A stretch of 64,000 nucleotides of DNA, taken from positions 392,819 through 456,818 of the forward strand of contig JADNRZ010000031.1 of NCBI GenBank assembly GCA_015501605.1, read 5' to 3'. The position numbers and the translations under genes are program-made. Each line of letters starts with the position of its first letter. The stretch's first letter is position 1. The DNA comes from Panaeolus papilionaceus (Eukaryota; Basidiomycota; Agaricomycetes; Agaricales). Under the pieces are notes generated by a model that was not told the DNA's origin, did no database searches, and saw nothing but the letters and a program-made list of their open reading frames with translations. Shown piece after piece: positions 33,401 to 44,119 of the stretch.

Positions 33401-33765
33401 CCCTCTCCTGCATCCATCCAGTCTTCCATGTTGTCAGACTCACTCCTGCTCCTTATGACCCCATCTCTGGTCGAAGAGCCAAGCTACCCCCACCTCCTGT
33501 GCTTGTTGACAATGTTGAAGAGTTTGTTGTGGAGAAGATTTTAAACAGCAAGTTCATGAGAGGCAAACTTCGATACCTGATCAAATGGGAAGGATATGAT
33601 GCTGGTTGGAATTCTTGGGAACCAGCTGACGATGTCCATGCTCCTGACCTCATCAAGGACTTCTATGCAGAGAACCCTAAGGCTCCAAAGGTTATCAGGA
33701 CCACCTATGCTCACATTCCTTATAAACAGGCTGGACTTCATGCTTCGAGGGCGAAGCAATCCTAG
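30394..33765 (+). CDS. Element B pol: RT, RNase H, integrase, chromodomain
   Basis: 1,123-aa open frame. RT starts near residue 180 (KSPMASPVFFVKKKDGSLR) with catalytic YLDD near 309. RNase H follows (LEADSSDFATGAVLS, WTDHKNLEYF). The integrase has an HHCC finger (HDSTLAGHPGR, CDMC) near 685-720 and catalytic Asp in VDFIVELP (about 751) and SDCSPQF (about 811) with Glu in TERVNQELEQYL. The C-terminal chromodomain (about 1035-1090) has LRYLIKWEGYDAGWNSWEP. Several usually conserved Arg are Cys: LDICWGF, SDCS, QACW and ACFDF. These are CpG-type changes and may inactivate the enzyme. It is cut off from protease by the frameshift at about 30366. Confidence 0.9.
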   Translation: MSCCKPSSRCFGCKKELNEEKKAARKEEAKVNACRSGPAPSLTPEESSPEDSDDLESSDLPFDLEEGDRVWVSGLLPEEAEEHINATSTISQCLAEGFLRNSAPQPEQTTLPSSPHGPVPDYQSLFHHIFSEAEFLKLPERRPWDHAIELIPGAQPKGCKVYPLNPAEREEAERFLAENKAQGKIRRSKSPMASPVFFVKKKDGSLRLVQDYRMLNDMTVKNKYPLPLISDLINQLRGARYFTKLDICWGFNNVCIKEGDEWKAAFRTHRGLFEPLVMFFGLTNSPATFQTMMNEIFQDMISEGVVVVYLDDILIFTKDIPEHREVTHRVLKHLEEHGLCLRLEKCKFEKTRIEYLGLIVAENRVEMDPVKVAGVAQWPTPTNRKEVQSFLGFANLYRQFIKDFSHHARPLFDLTKSSTEFSWSPAAATAFQSIKDAVTSSPVLAAPNDDLPFRLEADSSDFATGAVLSQQSPEDGKWHPIAFFSKSLSPVERNYEIHDKEMLAIIRALQEWRHFLEGARHKFEIWTDHKNLEYFMSSQNLNHRQACWSLTLACFDFVMQHKAGATMGKADALSRRSDHGSSEHDNQNITLLTPGMFAVRALEGLEFVGQEHSLVREIRRHSKEASDLEDTVAKAVKALRKTGSQSLRSSEWDEADGLIYFCGKLYVPPGGDLRRCIVALCHDSTLAGHPGRWKTLELVSRNYWWPHMSKFIGRYTSTCDMCLRTKTIRQRPLGELEPLPVPDHHWDHISVDFIVELPESNGYDAIMIVVDSLSKCAHFTATTTTVSALGTAHMYRDHIWKLHGLPSKVVSDCSPQFIAEFTTELYRLLGIEPAHSTAYHPQTDGQTERVNQELEQYLRLYISERQDDWYDILSMAEFAYNNHVHSSTQHTPFLLDSGQHPCMGFEPLPPSQMETVNEFTDRMKTALEEARAALAAAKEDMARYYNRRRTKAPEIKPGDRVYLDASDIQTTRPSKKLSHKRVGPYPVISSVGKNAYRLQLPKSLSCIHPVFHVVRLTPAPYDPISGRRAKLPPPPVLVDNVEEFVVEKILNSKFMRGKLRYLIKWEGYDAGWNSWEPADDVHAPDLIKDFYAENPKAPKVIRTTYAHIPYKQAGLHASRAKQS

Positions 33766-33776
33766 AGGGGGGGTAC
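33764..33776 (+). other. Element B polypurine tract
   Basis: AGAGGGGGGG followed by TAC directly before the 3' LTR start TGTCAGG. Typical plus-strand primer. Confidence 0.85.
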
Positions 33777-34184
33777 TGTCAGGGGATCTCCTGCTACCTC
33801 CTATTCCTTTCCTTATTCTTGTCTCTCCTGTCTCTCCTTTCCCCTATTTCCCTTTGCTCTATTTCATTATCTGGACATACCATGGACTCATATATATTAT
33901 ATTACACTCTCCTTTAGTTGCCACCCATTCATTATTTAGTTGTTGCCACTGTTTCATAGTCATTCCTTTGTGTTTCCCTTTGTTTGTTCCCAAAGGCATT
34001 GTTTGGCATCAAGGCTGATGCCAATGCCAGCTCATCATTTAAATAGCTGTTCCACCTGGGTTTGATCCTTTACCTCTTTCTCTTTGGATCTCCCCCAGGT
34101 GAGTATACTTCCTGTATTTATGTAGAGCTGATATATATCTTTGGATCTCCCCCAGGACTTGTGTGTGTCTGAGGTGCCCTTACA
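33777..34184 (+). repeat. Element B 3' LTR, uninterrupted
   Basis: 408 bp, TGTCAGG to CTTACA, followed by target duplication GTCCT (34185-34189). It serves as the template for recognising the split 5' LTR. Confidence 0.95.
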
Positions 34185-34929
34185 GTCCTGCGCTTCATAC
34201 AAGGCACACATGTGTTGGTGATTGGAGTCAGAAACAGCATTTTTACCTCGATACTTTCACTAAAACATTGTTAGTTCAAAAAATCCAATGTGTACAGAAG
34301 CATATAGAGAAATACTTGAGTATCTCCACCTGAAGCTCACCCACAGCTGTGAAGACTCCTTGATGGGATATCTTGGGGTCAGAAAACCCTGGGGTGTCAA
34401 CAAGAAAAATTTGAAGGTTTTTTCCTTCATCTTGGAACAAAACATTGATTATTCTATATGCTGAGGCCGTTTGAGTGAATCCCGCTAGCTGGTCTTTTGA
34501 TATACCCAAGTCCTGAGAATCCCTGGCCAGTGCTTGAATAAACTGTTGTATGAATGTCCATTATTAGAAGGAGTCATTTGATGGTACATATCTCTGTACG
34601 TACACAGCTTTTTCCTGCACCTGTCGGTCCCAATAATCTGCCAAGTAGTGAGCTTCAGCCAGTCCAAGTACGTCATAACAAGTGACCCACACATATACAA
34701 TGGCGTCGTCTGGTAGTTTCTCTGTTACAGGTTTGACTGATATGTCACCCATAATCTTGAGCTTGGTGTACTCAGGACAGTCCATGATGACTTCTGGTAC
34801 AGGTGGTGGTGATTTGATACAGAAAGATGAGATGACAGGACACACTGGTGGTCGTGAGGGGAAAGAAGTTGTTCTCTCCTGCGATGGCTGAGTTCTGGAA
34901 GCACGTGGTAATGGCAAGGTGATTGACAC

Positions 34930-37439
34930 ATGAAGTCTTATCAGACACCGCTATTAATAGGAGATCATTCATTGTCAAGACGAGCGTAGCTCCCACCATC
35001 ACCCACCACGCGCATGACGAATAATTTTTTGAATGTCATATCGGTGCGAAGTCCATGATGGTGTGCAACTGTCGGGGCAGATGTTCATAGCAGGAAGATG
35101 CGGGATGTTTGTCCGTATTTGAGTCCCATGACTTGAATCAGCCAACACGACGTGACTTGTTTCCAAACCACCATCATTGTCTCTCGGAGTTGTAGAACCA
35201 CTTTCCCGTTTTCTCTTCGTTCTGGCAATATTTTTGAGATTAAATGATATTTTGGAGCATGTAATAAGTTAAATAACATGTCTTCCAACAAGATTGGATG
35301 AGGATTAGGTTCAAGTTGCAAGAGCGACAAATGGAACGTGTGCTTTCAATCTCCAACTGACACACACCGTTGATTTCATAGGTCTAGTGACTCACTTCCG
35401 TATGCACTATGACTTAAAATGAGCTGTTTATGAAGGGATGGTGACTTGTGTAGTGTATTAGAGTATCTACAAGTGAGTGTCTGATTCTGCTCTCGTCTGT
35501 CAGTGCGTGTACGGGTTCTCATAACATTCTGGTACAGTGTACTTAGAGAGATGAATATCACATCTTTATTCCAGTTTTTTCATCGTTCTGTTTGTTCATA
35601 TGCATTGTCGCCACTTCCGACACCCATCCTGCCTGCATCATCAAACAAATTACAACGCATGGATGACTTTGCCTCTCAGTTGAGCCTGTCATGGACGATA
35701 GGAGGGGTGCATTAGAGTCGCGTCTCTATGGCAAGTGCTGCCAAGAACCAGACTTGAAAATGAAGAAGATACGGTCATATTTTGAAGGCCAAGAGCAAGG
35801 GTAGGTGCGGAGGAGTACAAGATGTTGGTTTCATACTGCAGTGAGTATATGCATGTTGGGGGCCTGATTCTTTATTATTCATATATCCAAATTCCGTTCT
35901 TCAGTCAATGTTGGTCTTTTGATTGAACCATTTGAGGACCTGGAACACTGTAACCGGACATTAAACCATGGACGACATAAGTCATCATAATTAGTATTCA
36001 GACCGACGAAACGGCCACAAATCTACCTACTCGCACTGACATTGACGTTGACGACAAGGATACCCAGGGAGAGCGTCAGAATGCGGCTTGCATTCGAATC
36101 TCGAGTCTTGCTCTCGCTCTCAAACTTGCTCACCCACTCTCAGTTCCAACATGAACCCCACAACCCCTTACTTCCTGCCCGTCGCCGACGATATCACCCC
36201 TTTCACATGTGCGCTCATCCTTCTCTATGAATTATCTACTAGACCATTTCCAATGCTTTCCAACTTCAAGCTCTGAAGGATGCTGTCACGTCATCATCTG
36301 TCACCTGACCTCCACTTGCAACACTTTCCCTCCTACCACTCGTCCAGCGGCAACAATGGGTTCTCAAACCTAGAGTCAGAGCAGCCCTGATATCTCAAGG
36401 TCATCGTCCTGGTCTTCCGCTCGCTCTGGGTATTTTTTATCGCTCAGAAATGGTCGTTGTTGAGGAGAGGTCGCAGCATTGTTGGGTACATTGTAGGGTT
36501 AGGGTTGGTGGAGGGTCCTATGAACAGCGGCTACGCTGGTGTCTAGTTTGGGTCCGGTTAACGTTTGTGGTGAAATTGAGACGATGGGTGGGATGGTGGT
36601 TGATTGACGGGAGGAGACGGGAAAACAGCCGACACGATGGAGTTGGACCGGGAAATGATCACAATGCGCACAACTGGAGAGTGTCATCTATTCAAATCGC
36701 TATTCAACCAGCTTGTGCGGTATCGATAGTGCGTCGCCTAAGGTGTGTATCTCACTGATGTGGACCAACATTTTCAGGTCATCTTAACATAATGACATAG
36801 GGAGACTTGAGTAAGGTCGTTGGATATTGAATCGGAATTATGGTTAAAGGGAGTGCGATGCAGAACCAGCACGATGGGGCTGTGTCAGCATGACTGTTTG
36901 TGCTGAGTGTAAGTATGACGAGATGGTGGGTAATGGAGGAATAGCGTTGAAGACGAATGACATGGAGCAGTCATCGTTTACGGTACACATCCCAGTCTTT
37001 GCTTTCCCGGTTACATCGCGCCTGTTATTCTGACCGTGATTTTCCTGTAATTGCCAAGCTTTACATCAACAGGTCCATATCACCGCGGTCATCTCAATCG
37101 TTCCCTCGCTTCCTGCATATCAAACCACACAAGTTTCTCCTGTCCTGTACTTCCATCGTCTCATTACGTCACGTCCTCCAGCTCTGTCACCCGACATCAT
37201 CAGGAGTTATGTCCCAATGCCAAACATTTCCTCAAATCTCTCCTCATTGGATGGCTTGACGTTCCATCTAGGTACCCAAAATACAACAGAGGTCAAGTAA
37301 GTACAGTCTACCTAAATCACGATATCCCAGAAGGAAGGGGAAACGAGGAAAGGGGAACGGAACTAATGCAGGCGATGATCGATGAGGAAAGCTCTGCAGT
37401 GGATAATTAAGACTGTGATATGAAAGCTATACGAAATAC
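34930..37439. other. Array spacer between G4 and G5, no gene seen
   Basis: Diverged copy of the unit spacer. It has an R block at about 36420-36640, an intron-like TGCAGTGAGTATATGC near 35838 with TTCTTCAGTCAATG near 35900, and the GTTGTAGAACCACT-type stretch near 35190 shared with other units. ORFs here are short and not conserved. Confidence 0.5.
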
Positions 37440-38575
37440 CTATACACTTTGTAACTCGGCATTTGGCTTGAACCATTTCCCGCCGCGGCGCTGAACATGC
37501 CGCACCAATGGAGTGAGCCGACACTGGAGCACATATATGCGAATGGACATGGTGCGCGGTATATATGTCTTCAATAAGGGTTTAAGAATGCAGTAGTGGG
37601 CGTCCTCGAGTCCAGGTTGTGGAATCCCTAGGTGGAGGAAATCTTCGGCAAATCTGTGCAAATTTTCTTCGTTCACCGCGTGCACATGGTTTTTCTCGAG
37701 GAGAGCCCTCAGCTCGTGGTTTGTTCGAACTTCGGGATGAGCGAGTTCAGACAGGATACTTTTCTTCTGTTGGAGACCACACTCGATGCACTCATGCAAA
37801 TCCCGGAAGCGACATGTCGTAAATGCATCTCCATTTATGTCACCGTCGGAGGTCCACAGGCCCATATCCAATATAGCTAGCGCAGACTGTCTGGTATTGG
37901 TTAACTGCATAATCGTTGCACCTGTGTCACTGAATTACTGTTCAAACTTTATCAATATCATCCACGCTGCGTATTTGTACGAACATAAATGCCTTGAAAA
38001 ATATTCATCCCTGAGCTCCACGTAGTTTTCCTCGGCGTGCTGGCGTACACGCTCAGTATAGATTGTATCCCACATAGTCGTCACGATGGTGAATCTTGTG
38101 CCTCTTTATTGGAGTCAATGAAGGCAACGAAACTCTAGCCTCAGAAGTCTTGGGGTCGGAAAACCCGGGGGTATCAACCAGGTAGATTGGCCTATTTCCT
38201 CCTTCGCGTCGAATGAAAAGATTGACCAGCTTGTACACAGAAGGCTCTTAACTACATCCAGCTAGCTGGTTTTTGGATATACCCAAGTCTCGAGATTCAC
38301 TGTCTAGTGATCGAATAAGCTCTCATGTTTATGGCCACCCAATATGTTAGGTATGTGTTATGGTAAAGTATATGTCGCAGTACTTACACAGCTTTTCCCT
38401 GAGCCCGTCGTCGGTCCCCATAGCCTGAATCTACCAATAGCTGAGCCTTACCTGTCCAATCAGATCCTTGAGATACTCACATATGTAAGGATGCGTCGTT
38501 TGGAAGTTTCTCGGTTACGGCTTTGACGGAAATGTCCCCGGTAATCATCAAGTTAGTAAATTCCGGGTTATTCAT
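37440..38575 (-). pseudogene. GTPase G5, degenerate
   Basis: Recognisable pieces: exon 1 (MNNPEFTNLMITGDISVKA, from 38575), a disrupted Walker A near 38383-38410, exon 3 (about 38130-38330, with DTPGFSDPKTS), a shortened exon 4 (about 37998-38120, IVTTMWDTIYTER) and exon 5 (37440 to about 37932). Extra bases split the Walker A into G-x-PTTGSGKS out of frame. A TAA lies in exon 3 after LAGCS. The exon 3/4 intron and the MPGSKRR segment are deleted. An inserted base precedes the last intron, and exon 5 opens with TAATTC where intact copies have GAATTC. The intron still starts GC. This copy is dead. Confidence 0.85.
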
Positions 38576-38702
38576 GAAGGACCTGCGGCGACGAACAATT
38601 TTCTATCGAAAGATAAGAGGATTGTATAAGATGAAGATGGTTCCGAGGGAGAAAAGGTCTGGTTCTGTTGCGCTGTCTGTGGACTGAACGCGCGTGGCAC
38701 AC

Positions 38703-39645
38703 TAGGGCTGCGCACCGTACCGTAACGGGTGACGGCCGTAGACCAACGGCCGTAACCCGTTCGATATCTGACCGCCTACGGTACGGGTTGGATTTTTTTC
38801 GAACGACGACGGTACGGGACGGGTAAAATTACGGGTCTTGCCGTCCGTTACGGGTGAACGGGTACATTAAATAGAATGAAAAACATGTTTATTGTAAATT
38901 TACGGATAGATGAAGGTTGGAGGCTTTTGTGCCTAAGTGAGATTGTATCTCGACCATCCGAGAATATTCTCTCCACTGCCACAGCTGATCATACTTAATC
39001 CGAGTGACCTGATGTCGAGGGTTTTAGCACTGGTTTTAGCACTGCCACCCCAGTGAGAGGGGCAGAATATGAAGATATTAAAGCATCAGGAGGTCCAGGT
39101 GCACCTGCTATGGTCACAACTTCTGGACTTCATTCGAAAGGTTAACGACTCCTGGGGGGATTTAAAGAAATTATTTGATGACCAGTAATGTTAAAATTTA
39201 TGTGCATTTAAACAAAATACTTTCATTGAACCTGGGATGCTAAGAGACAACTTTTACGTGGGGAACCCTTTGAAGTCATACACCTGGAGGCCCGCTCCTT
39301 GTATCTAACCTTGGGTAGTAAAATAACAAGGAATTAGATGGTCATTTTGCATCACGTGCGTGTTTAAACTACAGAGATCCATGGTAGTTGGCAGTGACAA
39401 CTACCCATGATTGCACCTCATTTACAAGTGGATGTCATATTAAATGACATTTATCTAGGCGACGGTTATCTCTACGGTGTGTCTCGCGCCTAGATCAACC
39501 AACCCGTTTCTGAACGGTCAGCTACGGGTTATGGCCGTAAGCTCTGCGGCCGTACTTTGACGCTCAAAAAGCAACGACGGTACGGTACGGCTCACCCGTT
39601 ACGGTTCCTGTAGGACCGTAGTGACGGTCACGGTGCGCAGCCCTA
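38703..39645. mobile_element. 943-bp non-autonomous hAT-type element
   Basis: Perfect 8-bp target duplication TGGCACAC (38695-38702 and 39646-39653). Ends TAGGGCTGCGCACCGT are inverted repeats of 16 bp. Subterminal regions repeat ACGGCCGT, ACGGGT and CGGTACGG words in both orientations, likely transposase-binding sites. No transposase ORF. The 8-bp duplication and subterminal repeats fit hAT. It lies just upstream of dead copy G5. Confidence 0.9.
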
Positions 39646-39653
39646 TGGCACAC

Positions 39654-40134
39654 ACCAGGCGATCATTTTCCTCTTTTGACCCATGCTCGATGTCTAATCT
39701 TTTCGTTTTCGAGCATCATCGGGATGAAGAAGGCGGTTCGCATTTTGGGTGACAGGTCTCAGTAAAATTGTAAATCAAAACACTGACGGGAATGTCCATG
39801 CACGAGTTATGAAGGCGGGTGGTATATGTGAGGTAATCGACACTCGAAATCTTATCACACATTGCACTAGTAACAATCGCAGACAACCCATTGTGCAGAC
39901 GAGCGTACCCGCGGGCACGCCGCATTTTTAGAATTATTTGGACGTTACATTCATTCGAACTGCATGGTTGTAGACAATTGTGTTGGTCGCGCTGTGTTTG
40001 TTCGTCAGTCACAGGTCACAAGCCCTTCTGACAGCGACGAATTTTGTACCATGTCCCAGGTCACAAGGCAATGTGTCAGCCGTGACCGACCTTGCTGACG
40101 GTTGGCAGGCCCTCATGCACATGGCCCGATGTAG
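39654..40134. other. Intergenic stretch, no gene seen
   Basis: Continuation of the sequence interrupted by the hAT-type element. No conserved frame. Confidence 0.4.
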
Positions 40135-40137
40135 TAT

Positions 40138-40268
40138 CACTGTGGGCACCAGGTTATAAATTCGCAGAATACTTTGTGAAAGTTCTTTTTTTCCCTAACA
40201 AAGACCTTTGTGTTCCTTTGTCATCTTTACAATATATTCTGCGAATTTATAACCTGGTGCCCACAGTG
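40138..40268. mobile_element. 131-bp MITE with perfect 34-bp inverted repeats
   Basis: 40138-40171 and 40235-40268 are perfect inverted repeats beginning CACTGTGGGCACCAGG. Flanked by TAT on both sides (40135-40137 and 40269-40271). CACTG ends with a 3-bp duplication are typical of CACTA/CMC transposons. The perfect ends suggest recent movement. Confidence 0.85.
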
Positions 40269-40271
40269 TAT

Positions 40272-43200
40272 TGAGGATGTTTGTCGCTGTTTGAGTCCAA
40301 AGTTAAACCAACACGATCCATCTAGCCCGACTTGATCCCAAACCACTATCATTGATACTAGTAGAACTACTCTCTGAGGCTCTTTTGATTTGGAAGACCA
40401 GCAATTCGCGCTGCGTACGCATTGGGGTTCATGAAGGGAGTGGAATCTAGGCGATAACGTCGTGACCTTGAGAGAAGGCTTGAAGTATGTGATAGTGAGG
40501 TTGTTCTTGTTTCTTACATGTACAGGTTCCAATTAACGTTCTTTTTCAGTGTATATAGGTATAGGAATATAAATCATTTATTTCCTGCTGTTCTCTCTTT
40601 CTTATGCTCGTCATCATCGTCGCAATTCTCAACATTCCATCCCACCTTCGGGTTCATCGAATGACATCACCACGCCCCTTCTCTCGAAATTTCCCTTCTG
40701 AAATACCTTCCGCAGCAAACTGAGAGTTCTAAGGCTCGCTGTTTGCTTCTGCAGTGCATGAGGGACGCGTCTGCACGGCGAGTGCTGTGGGGATGAGGAA
40801 CGAGAAGGCAGGGGTGATCTGCAGTGACAAGCACAGGGACCAAGTTTGAAAATGCACGGGAAAGGGTCGTATTTTGGAAGAAAGAGGGTTGGTGAGGACG
40901 AGTATGCAACGTCGGCTTGCTGCTTAGGTGAGTACACGCCTTTCGATTTGATTTCTTTGTTACTTATGGACCCAAACCGTTCTGTGGTAGACGTTGATGT
41001 TTTGTTTTTCTTGTTTGAGGAGCTGGATGCTATCTATTTCAGTGTCGCAACTGGACATGCACCGACCACGGCGGAAACTGGTTCTCTGAAGCAATATCAA
41101 ACACAACAAAACGACTGATATGATTTCGTCTATCCTTCCGCACGTACCTCTTTAACACACGCTCCCATAGATGCCCGAGGTCGCAATAAATTAACTCGAG
41201 TCACGATCCTTTTGACTTGTTTCATATATGTGAGTGCACTGCCTCTCATTAAAACAACACCGATGATGTGCGCGTGGGGAGATCTGAGTGAAAAGGTGAG
41301 TGGTGGTGAAGGTGTGACTGGCGGATGAGATAGGTGGATGGAAAAGGAAAGTGAGACGCGCGGTACGAGTTCGTGGGGTCGATATGTGAGAGAAATGAGA
41401 AGGTGGGAAGGCGAGGTGAGTGTGAGGTGAAATGAGACGACGACGGAGGACGAAGACGACGAAAACGACGAAAATAAGCGCTGACGAAGGTGTACACGGA
41501 CACCGGACGAAGACAAAGACGAAACACGAAATACGAGGGCGGAAAGAGAGTTGTATTGGCGGTAAACTAAGTACATGATATATGTAAATGATAGAAGATA
41601 ATGGAAGTAGAAAGAAAATCCCCGCTACCTTTAGGTAGTGGGTTTTAGTGAAATGTTCGGAGAAATTTTGGCAGAGGATTTGAATGTGGCTATGCTAGCA
41701 AGCCCATTTAGAAATTGAATCCCACCATTCGGTGATTAGTGGCTGTGCTTACGCTCAAGCCCGCAGAGGCGAAGCAAAGCCAAAGCTCTTCAAAGCTAAC
41801 ATGAAACAAGGTTGCATAAAAAAGGCTTCGATTTACACGCGAGTGCCAGGAGGAGTCAACCGAAGGTGGACGACGAGTGGCAGTCGTATTTCCTGTATTT
41901 TTCAAAGCCCAAATTCCATGTTCAACGATGTTAAGGTGGTAAGTACGATCTGTAGTCAAGCACCACCCAGCGTAATAATCATCGGTTACTCAAATTATAT
42001 CAATAGACAGGTATATAATCACTGAACAAGTTCATGGAGATACCAAACTGAAGCAGTAATCACATCCCAGGGTTTTCTTGGCATTGTTTGCGAGTCGTTG
42101 GTCTCCCCCAGGCACCCCCTCTGGTAAAGGAAGACATTGTTGATTCAATATATCTTGGTCTTTGGATGAATTAAGTTTGATTGCATGAATTATAATATTG
42201 AGGTGCTGAATATTACATCTTAAACAGTTCGCAATCCGACTCCTCAAACTCCTTGACTTTGTGTGCATATATAGTAATATGCAGACGCAATTGTACCCAG
42301 TGTTGACTTGTTTAAACTTTCTGAATCAACATTCTATAAAAAGCATGTTCTTTGGTAGCGGGCTATGCCGCTGGTCGGCGCTATCGTTATACTCGAATAT
42401 CGAGAAACCAAAAGCGCTTGGCGCGTGAACGATGCGCTGATGCGAATAGAAATACACGGAAAAATATGGAAAAATCGAAAAATAGGGGGATAGTGGTGCA
42501 GTGCTCATCACCGAAAATCTCTCAACCACTCACAGTTCCAATACGCACCGCAGCTCCCCTTGCTTCGTCACTGAGTGTACCACACTCATCATGATTATGA
42601 CCTCAGAAATGACAAACTTTCATCCAGTAGCTACTACCTCTCACCTTTCTCTGCTGCCCGTTGCCTAGACCATTGCTATTAAAATTATCTGCGAATCTGA
42701 AAACACACCAACATGTCATCAAGCCGAACCTCCGGTCTTCCACCGTCCACACATTCAGTCCTACCACTCCTCATGCGACAACAATACTCCTCACTCTCAA
42801 CTTAAAAGAAGCGCCGACATCTCAAGATCGTCATCTTGGTCCTCCGCCCGCTCTAGGGATTTTTCATCGCTCAGAAATGGTCGTTGTTGGTGAGAGGTCG
42901 TTGGGCTGTTGGGCACGTTGTAGGGTTAGGGTTGGTGGGGGGTCTGTTGCACACTGGCTGAGATGGTGTCCGGTGAGACTGCGATGAACTTTCTGGTGAG
43001 ATTGAGACGACGGATAAGGATGATGGTTGTTGGAAGGCAGGATGGATATGGTGAAAAAACACGACACAATGGAGCTGGACGACGAAATAATCACCCTGCG
43101 CTCAACACGGGAGAATGATCTGTAAAAATCACCAACCTTGAGCCTTGAGGGCGATAAATCTTGTGTCGGCCAAGGTGTGCATCTTGCTGCTGTAAACCAA

Positions 43201-44119
43201 CATTTTGAGTTTTTCTTAACGTTATTCTAGTCAGTCACGGAGATTTAAAGGTCGTTGGATTATGGATAAAGGGAGCACGATGCAGAATGGACAGGATGGG
43301 GGTGTATTGACTTCATTGACGTTGGTCCCGAACGAAAGAGGGACGGGATGATGGGTAATGTCATGGAGGAGTCATGTTAGAGACAGGTGAAAATGCGTAG
43401 GCGGAGCATGGGCTTTCGGGGGTATGAACGGTGGTGATGCTCAATGTCTTCGAATTTTCAACCAGCGCATCTCAATTTTTGCTTTATCTGCTACACCGCA
43501 CTTGCTGATCTGGCTGATATCCTCCCCTAATCGCTCAGCTTTGGCCCAGCCTCAACTACTCCACGTTCACCCCAACGCACTTCACGACATCTATGACCGT
43601 CTTGGTGGTCATCTATGCGCCCTTGGTATATGTGATCGGTCAGGAAGCTATGGTGTCTATGTTGTCGATTTGGGGTTGGACTATCGGGGAGGGGTCGTAT
43701 CACGTAGCTGACACAGTGCGATGATGCGCCTCGTCCGCGAGGGTCATTTTATATATTTCTTCAACTCGTTTTCGTCCCACTTGCATGCCCACGTTTGGTT
43801 CTATGTGCTCCATGGACGATGTGTCACCTTTATTTTTGCTTAATTGTCAGACATCTGTTCAATAAACACAAGATATTTTTTTTTTGTTATATGGACGAGA
43901 TGAGAGAATGCGAATGCCAGCGTAATTTGAGTCACGTTATGAATGTATGAAGTGAAACAGCACAAGATAAGGTGAGATACGAGACTACAACAGGGAGAAA
44001 GGAGAAAGAGCGAAGGTCTGAAATGCAAGATTTAAGCAGGCTTGGAGGGGAACTGTGACACAGAGGAGAATGAGCGGCTGTGATGGACTATCAATGCTAC
44101 AGAAGACCTACATGCACAA
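40272..44119. other. Array spacer between G5 and G6, no gene seen
   Basis: Diverged unit spacer with an R block at about 42845-43090 and an intron-like TTAGGTGAGTACACGCC near 40926. A short inverted repeat lies near 41619-41650 (CCCGCTACC / GGTAGTGGG). ORFs are low-complexity and unsupported. From about 43,800 it resembles the 3' flank of G1 (1180-1440). Confidence 0.5.

Larger units (their letters stand above)
18170..34184 (+). mobile_element. Gypsy LTR retrotransposon B (chromovirus), interrupted by element A
   Basis: Bounded by the 5-bp target duplication GTCCT (18165-18169 and 34185-34189). LTRs are 408 bp, start TGTCAGGGGATC and end CCTTACA. The 5' LTR is split into 18170-18369 and 28317-28524 by element A; the 3' LTR is 33777-34184. 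The two LTRs differ at 3 of 408 positions, all C/T, so the insertion is young. Gag-protease lies at 28655-30487 and RT-RNaseH-integrase-chromodomain at 30394-33765. Domain order PR-RT-RH-INT-chromodomain places it in Ty3/Gypsy. Confidence 0.95.
17486..34785 (-). pseudogene. GTPase G4, intact except for a 16-kb nested transposon in exon 4
   Basis: Exons on the minus strand: 34691-34785, 34604-34637, 34316-34542, exon 4 in two parts (34190-34259 and 18017-18169), and 17486-17962. Removing 18170-34184 and one copy of the GTCCT duplication rejoins exon 4 to 223 nt, exactly the length in G1, and keeps the frame. The model then gives 351 aa without stops. Walker A is GPTGAGKSC, G3 is DTPGFSDP, and exon 4 has VTTMWNTL. 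Conserved TRMPGSKRR is changed to TCVPCMKRR at the exon junction. The last intron (17963-18016) is GC-AG. The gene therefore looks functional up to the transposon insertion. A further in-frame ATG at 34929 could extend the N-terminus. Confidence 0.85.

Noticed and set aside
41130..41576. 148-aa minus-strand ORF rich in Ser and Leu
   Set aside because: Antisense of purine-rich spacer sequence; frame not kept in related spacers.
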